Assembly (NCBI GenBank): GCA_015662385.1
Contig: DQUH01000066.1
Span: forward strand, 1 to 9,058
Length of the DNA stretch: 9,058 nucleotides
Direction: 5' to 3'
From: Methanobacteriota archaeon
GTDB lineage: Archaea > Iainarchaeota > Iainarchaeia > JAADDC01
Shown: one piece after another, positions 1 through 4,858 of the stretch
How positions within the stretch are numbered: the stretch's first letter is position 1
Layout: each line of letters begins with the position of its first letter
Made by a program: the position numbers and the translations under genes
Notes under the pieces: generated by a model
Told to the model about the DNA's origin: nothing
Database searches by the model: none
The model's input: the letters and a program-made list of their open reading frames with translations, nothing else

Positions 1-738
1 CAGCTCGGGGTGGAGTATCACTTCTCCGCTGGAGCCCAACAGCACTCCCGGGTCGAAGTTCCCGTCCACTATGTACGCCCTCACCCCTGCGTTTTTTATG
101 AACTCCTCCAGGGGTATCAGCCGGTCATCACTGAGAACCGGTACGGAAGGGAGGTAATTTTCTTCTTCCGCCACCTTTTTCGGGATGAGGATCGTGGAAC
201 CAACGGGCCTGTCGATGTACATAAAGCTGTATTTACACTTGCCCTCAGGGGTGCACTTCCCCTTTATACCCGTGTAAAAGTTCTTTACCCCTTCTGGGGA
301 CAGGGTGAACGGGAGCTCCCAGCGCACGCCCTCTGTGAGGGGGGAGTACTTCGCAGGTTTAACCCCTATGATCTCGTCGCCAGTAAGAACCACGTTTCCG
401 TCCACGACCACTTCAAATATCCCCTGGCGGAGCACGGTTTCCTTGATGTACTCTATTTCCTCCGGGTCCGTGGTGCTGAGCTCCACCACTATGTACTGGT
501 CCCCCCAGCCCCTTACCACCACGCTTGACAGCCCCGTCCCGTCCACGCGCTTTGAGATTATCTGGACTACCTGCTGCATCTCTTCCTGGCTCAGGGGCCT
601 GTCCAGCATGAATACCAGCACCGTTCCGCCACTGAAGTCCACGCCCAGCTGTATTCCCTTCACCAGGATAACGCCCGCTGCGAGGACCACTGCTGCGATG
701 AGCACCCGGATGCGCCAGTTTTTAAGCATTGGATGCAT
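1..738 (-). CDS. secD: Protein-export membrane protein SecD, N-terminal part (runs off left edge)
   Basis: SecD pairs with SecF and the SecYE channel to promote late steps of protein export across the cytoplasmic membrane. The window holds the first 246 codons; the C-terminal membrane domain lies beyond base 1. Visible are a short basic N-terminus, one hydrophobic helix (about residues 11-26), the family signature GVDFSGGT (about 32-39) just after it, and the start of the large extracytoplasmic domain, including SKRVDGTGLSS, which resembles the usual repeat of this domain. I chose the ATG at 736-738 because GGTGA lies six bases upstream of it. A second in-frame ATG at 727-729 (giving MLKNW) is poorly spaced from that site. 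The gene overlaps the end of secF by 17 bp, so the two are surely cotranscribed and probably translationally coupled. The order secF-secD is common in archaea and opposite to most bacteria. An odd point is two cysteines (about 162 and 168) in the extracytoplasmic domain. The family call is firm; the exact start is less so. Confidence 0.93.
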   Translation of the reverse strand, partial: MHPMLKNWRIRVLIAAVVLAAGVILVKGIQLGVDFSGGTVLVFMLDRPLSQEEMQQVVQIISKRVDGTGLSSVVVRGWGDQYIVVELSTTDPEEIEYIKETVLRQGIFEVVVDGNVVLTGDEIIGVKPAKYSPLTEGVRWELPFTLSPEGVKNFYTGIKGKCTPEGKCKYSFMYIDRPVGSTILIPKKVAEEENYLPSVPVLSDDRLIPLEEFIKNAGVRAYIVDGNFDPGVLLGSSGEVILHPEL

Positions 739-1792
739 TCTTCCTCACCCACGCTATCATCAAGGGGGCGTTGAAGAGCCAGGTTATTATCACGTCGGAG
801 ACCACGCCAAATATCATCACCATTCCGATGCGTATGACTGAAAGGTTCCTCGTCAGGTACCCCACCGCGAGGATGAAGAGCATTGAAACGAGGGTCGTAC
901 CGCTCATGTGCAGCCCGGTGCTTGACGCGCGGCCGGCGCGCTCGTACTCGTCCCCCTCTTCCCTTTCAGACCTTTTGAGTATGTGCGTAGAGAGGACGAT
1001 GTCCGTGTCTATGGAGTACCCCACCATCATAAGGATTATCATTATAGTCTGCAAGGTAAGGGGCACGTTGAAAACAGCCATGAGGGCGAGCATACCCAGA
1101 GCATCGAACACGGAAGACCAAAGCATCACCACGGCGGGCGTGGCGCTGGGCGCGATTATTGCAAGGGCTACCGTGTCAATTAGTATTACCGCTAGCGCCA
1201 CAAGGGGGTCCAGCACCTTGAAATGGGCCAGGAGTATCACGGCAACATCCAGGAGCAGGACACCAAGGACTTTCGCAACAGGGGTGTTGTGGCGGAAAGC
1301 AATCAGCACAACGACTTTTAACAGGAAAACGGCGAGCAAGAGCATCTTTACTGCCAGTTCCCAGAATTTTGCACCTAGAGCCGGGACTATGTCCCTGATC
1401 ACTATGTTTTCGGCGTCTGGAACCTCGGACTTTATGATCTGGATGACCGCATCCTTGAAGTCTTTTGTGGGGTCGGAAGCGTCTCCCCCCTTTGTAAACA
1501 GGTCGTCGGGGAACACCACCTCGACGATCCCACCGTATTTTCCGGTTCCGGGCACCTCTGTGGGGACTACGGAGACCTCCGGAACGCCCAGTTCCCTGCG
1601 TATCTTTTCGGCGATTGCGTCAACGGGTACCGGGTGCGTGGAAGAGAAGGATACGCGGACGCCGCCCTTGAAATCGATGCCGTACGAGATTCCGGGATTT
1701 ACAGTTGCAAGGTATGCGAACAGCACAAACGCTACGAGCGGTATTATCAAAATTTTTGTGCCATATTTTCTGTATATTGGCGTTAGGTTCAT
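722..1792 (-). CDS. secF: Protein-export membrane protein SecF
   Basis: SecF is the partner of SecD in the membrane complex that assists Sec-dependent export. The 356-residue product has a first membrane helix (about 13-30), then the signature GISYGIDFKGGV (34-45) and a soluble extracytoplasmic domain (about 46-143). The C-terminal membrane domain contains GYSIDTDIVLSTHILK (258-273) and TGLHMSGTT (292-300), the hallmark archaeal SecF motifs. From memory of the family, archaeal SecF is usually about 280-300 residues with six helices. This one is longer, and between about residues 168 and 216 there are two extra hydrophobic segments before the usual helix-3/helix-4 region (PAVVM onward at 219), suggesting eight helices. 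The ATG at 1790-1792 sits behind a weak G-rich stretch with no clear Shine-Dalgarno site. The gene is first in a secF-secD operon that diverges from the DUF131 gene. A long open frame on the opposite strand is a shadow of this gene. Confidence 0.95.
   Translation of the reverse strand: MNLTPIYRKYGTKILIIPLVAFVLFAYLATVNPGISYGIDFKGGVRVSFSSTHPVPVDAIAEKIRRELGVPEVSVVPTEVPGTGKYGGIVEVVFPDDLFTKGGDASDPTKDFKDAVIQIIKSEVPDAENIVIRDIVPALGAKFWELAVKMLLLAVFLLKVVVLIAFRHNTPVAKVLGVLLLDVAVILLAHFKVLDPLVALAVILIDTVALAIIAPSATPAVVMLWSSVFDALGMLALMAVFNVPLTLQTIMIILMMVGYSIDTDIVLSTHILKRSEREEGDEYERAGRASSTGLHMSGTTLVSMLFILAVGYLTRNLSVIRIGMVMIFGVVSDVIITWLFNAPLMIAWVRKNASNA
743..749 (-). promoter_or_regulatory. Shine-Dalgarno site that decides the secD start
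   Basis: On the minus strand this reads GGTGAGG, a good match to the complement of an archaeal 16S rRNA 3' end (GGAGGTGATC). Its GGTGA core ends six bases before the ATG at 738-736 and fifteen before the alternative ATG at 729-727, so it favours the upstream start. It lies inside the last codons of secF, consistent with coupled translation. Confidence 0.6.
1773..1778 (+). promoter_or_regulatory. Possible TATA box for the DUF131-Nog1-UPF0147 run
   Basis: TATATT lies within the first codons of secF. An archaeal TATA box is centred about 26 bases before the transcript start, which would put the start near 1802 and leave a leader of about eleven bases that includes the GGTGGT ribosome site at 1804-1809. 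The upstream bases are T-rich rather than purine-rich, so a TFB recognition element is not obvious. Positional inference only; no stronger candidate was seen for the rightward genes. Confidence 0.35.
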
Positions 1793-1812
1793 GTAAAACC
1801 CCCGGTGGTCGT
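1793..1812. promoter_or_regulatory. 20-bp divergent gap between secF and the DUF131 gene
   Basis: Only 20 bases separate the two start codons, so each promoter must lie inside the coding sequence of the other gene. On the plus strand the gap holds the GGTGGT Shine-Dalgarno site (1804-1809) with a three-base spacer to the ATG at 1813. On the minus strand it reads a run of Gs followed by TTTTAC just before the secF ATG. A minus-strand TATA-like stretch for secF may be the reverse complement of 1858-1866 (AATAAAAAG) or of 1841-1847, but neither is convincing. Confidence 0.45.
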
Positions 1813-2037
1813 ATGGACTGGATCGTGATGGGTCTGCTGCTAATAATGCTGGGAATTCTTTTTATTGCTATTGGAGTTCTTAGTACTTTCGGCTCTGAAA
1901 CGCATTCAGAAGGCGCGTTTGTTCTTTTAATTGGTCCTTTCCCCGTGGTCCTCGCCAGCAGTACCAGGGCTGCGCTGGTGGGCCTCCTTGCAGCAGTGTT
2001 TTTCCTCCTGGTGGTGGTCCTGTGGTTAAGACAATAG
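1813..2037 (+). CDS. Small DUF131 / TIGR00304 family membrane protein
   Basis: A 74-residue archaeal protein of unknown function. It has two hydrophobic helices (about residues 3-23 and 52-71) joined by a short polar stretch and the element GAFVLLIGPFPVVLASS (34-50), which matches the conserved IGPxPxxxxS signature I recall for DUF131/TIGR00304. The frame is open further upstream (to 1705) inside secF on the other strand, but the ATG at 1813 is preferred: GGTGGT lies three bases before it and the product then begins directly at the first helix, as in the family. The last 16 bases overlap the start of the Nog1-like gene, so the two are coupled. Its place beside Sec and ribosome-assembly genes suggests a housekeeping membrane role, but no function can be assigned. 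Confidence 0.82.
   Translation: MDWIVMGLLLIMLGILFIAIGVLSTFGSETHSEGAFVLLIGPFPVVLASSTRAALVGLLAAVFFLLVVVLWLRQ
2013..2018 (+). promoter_or_regulatory. Shine-Dalgarno site of the Nog1-like gene
   Basis: GGTGGT followed by three bases and then GTG at 2022. The same six bases and spacer precede the DUF131 ATG, and GGTGAT with a three-base spacer precedes UPF0147. The match supports GTG at 2022 as the start although it lies inside the upstream gene. Confidence 0.6.
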
Positions 2038-2972
2038 ACGGTATATTCGGGTCCGCTGTGCGGAAAACCAGGAAGTACATGGGTAGCGTTAAGCTTCCGG
2101 GCCGTTTCACCGTGGAAAAAGCAAAGAAACTTGAACACATACGGATAAAAACGTACGACCGTTACCTTTCTGAAGAGCTGCGCGCCATACCCCGGATGTT
2201 TCCTGATTTTGAACGCCTGCACCCTTTCCACCGTGCCATTGTGGAGGCCTACGCGCCCCTGGATAATATTAGACAAGAACTCGGGAGGCTGCGCGCCCTT
2301 TTGAAAGTGCTAGCATCTGTGCGGGACGACGCACTCTACCGCATCTCCCAAGCAAAAACGTTCGGGGAACTTAAAAGAATCCGCAGGATGTACCTTGCCC
2401 GCGTCTGGGACGTGCTGAGCAAAAACAAAAAAAGCTTCGAGTTCTTAAAGGAGCTGCACAGGGTTGTCAGACGGCTGCCGAAGGTGGACTTCAGGGCAAA
2501 AACGGTTGTGCTTGCCGGCTTTCCCAACGCAGGTAAGAGCACGATGCTCCGCGCGCTTACCGGTTCCGAGCCGGAGATAGCTCCTTACCCCTTTACCACG
2601 AAGGACATACGGCTGGGCCACTTTGAACACCGCTGGCAGAAGGTACAGGTGGTGGACACCCCCGGCCTTTTAGACCGCCCGTTTGGGGAGATGGGCCCCG
2701 CAGAACAGAGAGCGTTGGCGGCACTGAAGCACCTGGCAGACGTGGTGGTATTTGTTTTCGATCCCCTCCAGGACGCGGACACGCAAAGGGATTTATTGAC
2801 TAAGGTGGAAAAACTTATTCAGGTACCCGTCATAAAGGTGGTCAACAAGGCGGACCTCTTTGAAGACCCGTCTCGGTTGGAAGAAACGTTTGGTGCCGAC
2901 GTCGTGGTATCTGCTCTGGGCGGGCAGGGGATTGATGGTCTAAAGGCTAAAATATTGGAAAAGTTGGGGTGA
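2022..2972 (+). CDS. Nog1-like GTPase (OBG/HflX superfamily)
   Basis: A 316-residue GTPase related to eukaryotic NOG1, which acts in large ribosomal subunit assembly; the same role in archaea is inferred. Residues 1-157 form the helical, basic NOG1-type N-terminal domain. The G domain follows, with G1 GFPNAGKST (166-174), the G2 threonine in PYPFTTKD (188-195), G3 DTPGL (212-216), G4 NKAD (275-278) and a G5-like SALGGQG (297-303). The PNAGKST P-loop and the PFTT element are typical of the OBG superfamily. The length fits archaeal Nog1, and the eukaryotic C-terminal extension is absent. Translation starts at GTG 2022, within the end of the DUF131 gene (16 bp overlap). UPF0147 starts four bases after the stop. 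An A7 run at 2427-2433 does not break the frame. The specific Nog1 label rather than another OBG-type GTPase is likely because of the N-terminal domain and length. Confidence 0.9.
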   Translation: MVKTIDGIFGSAVRKTRKYMGSVKLPGRFTVEKAKKLEHIRIKTYDRYLSEELRAIPRMFPDFERLHPFHRAIVEAYAPLDNIRQELGRLRALLKVLASVRDDALYRISQAKTFGELKRIRRMYLARVWDVLSKNKKSFEFLKELHRVVRRLPKVDFRAKTVVLAGFPNAGKSTMLRALTGSEPEIAPYPFTTKDIRLGHFEHRWQKVQVVDTPGLLDRPFGEMGPAEQRALAALKHLADVVVFVFDPLQDADTQRDLLTKVEKLIQVPVIKVVNKADLFEDPSRLEETFGADVVVSALGGQGIDGLKAKILEKLG

Positions 2973-2973
2973 T
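2968..2973 (+). promoter_or_regulatory. Shine-Dalgarno site of the UPF0147 gene overlapping the Nog1 stop
   Basis: GGTGAT is a perfect complement to the archaeal 16S anti-Shine-Dalgarno core. It contains the TGA stop of the GTPase (2970-2972) and sits three bases before the ATG at 2977, so termination and re-initiation happen at nearly the same place, as expected for coupled translation. Confidence 0.7.
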
Positions 2974-2976
2974 TGT

Positions 2977-3240
2977 ATGGACGCTGAGACCCGGGAAATC
3001 ATAGAGGTTATGGACGAAATTATTAACGATGCTACAGTCCCCCGGAACATCCGCCGTTCCGTGGCTCAGGCGAAAGAGCTAGTTCTCAAAAAGGATGGCG
3101 ACCCCGTTGTGAACATAACGGAAGCCATATACCTTTTAGACGAGGCGAGCAACGACATAAACATGCCCATGCATACAAGGACGCAGGTCTGGCAGATAAT
3201 GGGCGCCCTGGAGAGCTACAGGGAGAAAATAAAGGGTTGA
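2977..3240 (+). CDS. UPF0147 family protein
   Basis: An 87-residue, mostly helical, soluble protein of a conserved archaeal family with no established function. The family is recognised from the run of features MDEIINDATVPRNIRRS (12-28), the central VVNITEAIYLLDEASND (44-60) and MPMHTRTQVWQIMGALES (63-80), and from its length, which is the usual one. There are no cysteines, no membrane segments and no obvious catalytic triad, so a small scaffold or adaptor is more likely than an enzyme (inference). It is the last gene of the short run with the DUF131 protein and the GTPase. DP1 begins 49 bases later, probably from a separate promoter. Confidence 0.9.
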   Translation: MDAETREIIEVMDEIINDATVPRNIRRSVAQAKELVLKKDGDPVVNITEAIYLLDEASNDINMPMHTRTQVWQIMGALESYREKIKG

Positions 3241-3260
3241 TTGCTCCCCCGTAATAGCCC

Positions 3261-3270
3261 TTTATTATTT
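3261..3270 (+). promoter_or_regulatory. Probable TATA box of the polymerase D genes
   Basis: TTTATTATTT in the 49-bp gap between UPF0147 and DP1. Its centre is about 25 bases before the ATG at 3290, the distance expected between an archaeal TATA box and the transcript start, and no GGTG or GGAG motif lies upstream of that ATG. Together these suggest a leaderless mRNA that begins at or next to the DP1 start codon. The T-rich stretch could also help end the upstream transcript. A second AT-rich stretch (CATATATA, about 3283-3290) is too close to the start to serve this ATG. Confidence 0.5.
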
Positions 3271-3289
3271 CATTCCACCAACCATATAT

Positions 3290-4858
3290 ATGATGGATAC
3301 CCTCGTGGTTCAAAAAGACGAGATTCTATCGTATATTTTTTCAAAAAAAGCCATAGTCACGCCTGACGCCCTTTCCATACTCGCCACGCGCCCAGACTAC
3401 AGGGAGATAGTGGATTCTATCCTTTCGAAAGGGGTTTTTGTAGTAGACGCGGACCTTGTCCGGGCAGAGATCGTCTCCAGAGGTGAACGCGACGAAACAC
3501 CTGCTGTTTCGGACGTGTCTCCGGAAACTGAGGGTGACGGCGAGGCTACCCGGGAAGTTGTTGTGGAGAAGAGCAGGTTCACACCCCTTGCTAAGGAGTA
3601 CGACGCCAGGATACGGGTGTTTGATGAGTTCGACGTGACCGGTAAATCTTACTGTGAAGGGAGTGTTGAAGACTTTGTCCGCTACTTCAACGACAGGTTT
3701 GAGAGGCTCTCAGCAATACTCCGTTCACGGCCACATCTGAACCTTAAACCCCTTGACCGGCTGCCCCGCCTTGCCGGGGAAGAGGTGGACGTCCTCGCCA
3801 TGGTCTACGAGGTCAGGGAGAGCAGGAAGGGGAACCTTGTCGTCACGGTGGAAGACCCGGAAAGCTATGCGACCGTGGTGATCCCCAGGAACGACAGGAA
3901 GCTCGCGGCGAAGGCGGAGGCCCTCCTGCCGGACGACGTGGTGGTTTTCCACGGGCGGGTCTCGTCCAGCGGCACACTCATCGTGCAGGACATTTACTGG
4001 CCGGACGTCTCGGAGCACACCCCCCGCTACGCCGACGTCCCGCTCTCGGTGGCCATCACCTCTGACTGGCACGTGGGCAGCCGTCTGCACATAGAGAAAG
4101 CGCTGAAAAAGTTCATCGACTGGCTGAAGGGGAAGGTGGGGGACAGCAAGTCCAGGGAGCTGGCGGGCACTGTAAAGTACATAATAGTCAACGGCGACGT
4201 GGTGGACGGGGTGGGCGTGTACCCTTCACAGGTGGACGAGCTGGAAATAAAGGATATCTACAAGCAGTACGACGCCTTCGCGAGGTACCTCGACGAGATC
4301 CCCGATTACATAGAGGTCATAGTGGGGCCGGGCAACCACGACGCCGTCCGCCGTCTGGAGCCGCAGCCCGCCTTCGCCAAGGACATCGCCGCACCGCTCT
4401 ACGAGAGGGACAACGTGGTGCTCGTGGGGTCCCCTGCCTACTTCTCCCTTGGAGGGGTAGAGTTCCTCACTTATCACGGCACATCCATGGACGACGTCAT
4501 ATCCCGCGTGCCCTACCTGGACTACACGGCACCCCAGGAAGCGCTGAAGGAGTACCTGAAGCACAGGCACCTTGCAATAACTTACGGGCTGAAGAACCCC
4601 ATCGTCCCGGAAAAAAGGGATTACCTCGTGATTGACCGCGTCCCCGACGTCCTGACTGCGGGCCACGTGCACAAGAACGGGTACTGCAGGTATAAGGAGG
4701 TAGAACTGATAGTTTCCGGTACGTTCCAGGAGCAGACGCCCTTCCAGCTGGAGCACGGGCACGTGCCCACCCCGGGCGTGGTACCCGTGTTCGACCTCAG
4801 CACCCACAAGGTCAACGAGATAATTTTTTACAGGGGGAACGGCGGTGGAGAAGCCTGA
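3290..4858 (+). CDS. polB: DNA polymerase D small subunit DP1 (3'-5' exonuclease)
   Basis: DP1 is the proofreading subunit of archaeal replicative polymerase D, a Mre11-like 3'-5' exonuclease that forms a heterodimer with DP2. The 522-residue product has a small N-terminal helical domain (about 5-65), an acidic, probably disordered linker (66-93), an OB-fold region (about 155-240) and a calcineurin-like phosphoesterase domain (about 250-515). Metal-binding motifs are all present: SDWHVGS (258-264), NGDVVDG (301-307), GPGNHD (346-351), YHGTS (395-399) and AGHVHKNG (457-464), so the exonuclease should be active, unlike the inactive eukaryotic B-subunits. The length is within the family range. 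Two ATGs stand in tandem at 3290 and 3293; no ribosome site precedes them. The first 300 bases are noticeably more AT-rich than the rest, including T6 and A7 runs at 3336-3349. The gene overlaps DP2 by 14 bp. Confidence 0.96.
   Translation: MMDTLVVQKDEILSYIFSKKAIVTPDALSILATRPDYREIVDSILSKGVFVVDADLVRAEIVSRGERDETPAVSDVSPETEGDGEATREVVVEKSRFTPLAKEYDARIRVFDEFDVTGKSYCEGSVEDFVRYFNDRFERLSAILRSRPHLNLKPLDRLPRLAGEEVDVLAMVYEVRESRKGNLVVTVEDPESYATVVIPRNDRKLAAKAEALLPDDVVVFHGRVSSSGTLIVQDIYWPDVSEHTPRYADVPLSVAITSDWHVGSRLHIEKALKKFIDWLKGKVGDSKSRELAGTVKYIIVNGDVVDGVGVYPSQVDELEIKDIYKQYDAFARYLDEIPDYIEVIVGPGNHDAVRRLEPQPAFAKDIAAPLYERDNVVLVGSPAYFSLGGVEFLTYHGTSMDDVISRVPYLDYTAPQEALKEYLKHRHLAITYGLKNPIVPEKRDYLVIDRVPDVLTAGHVHKNGYCRYKEVELIVSGTFQEQTPFQLEHGHVPTPGVVPVFDLSTHKVNEIIFYRGNGGGEA
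4833..4838 (+). promoter_or_regulatory. G-rich ribosome site before the DP2 GTG start
   Basis: GGGGGA ends six bases before the GTG at 4845 and is the only purine-rich stretch upstream of it. It differs from the GGTGRT sites of the upstream run. The next in-frame ATG is 26 codons downstream, inside a conserved helix, so the GTG start is favoured. Translation is probably coupled to DP1, whose stop is at 4856-4858. Confidence 0.4.

Noticed and set aside
10..841. Plus-strand open frames across the left edge
   Set aside because: They are antisense to secD and the end of secF, whose reading gives clear SecD motifs through the left edge.
729..1796. A 355-codon open frame on the plus strand across secF
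   Set aside because: It is rich in Ser, Thr and Arg with no recognisable domain and is exactly antisense to secF, whose motifs are clear. Frame-mirroring of GC-biased codons explains it.
1705..1812. An upstream extension of the DUF131 gene to ATG 1705
   Set aside because: The extension would lie opposite the secF N-terminus, adds a non-family segment, and the ATG at 1813 has a well-placed GGTGGT site.
3241..3289. A terminator or small RNA in the gap after UPF0147
   Set aside because: There is no stable hairpin and only an interrupted T-rich stretch; spacing to the DP1 ATG fits a TATA box better. A weak terminator role cannot be excluded.
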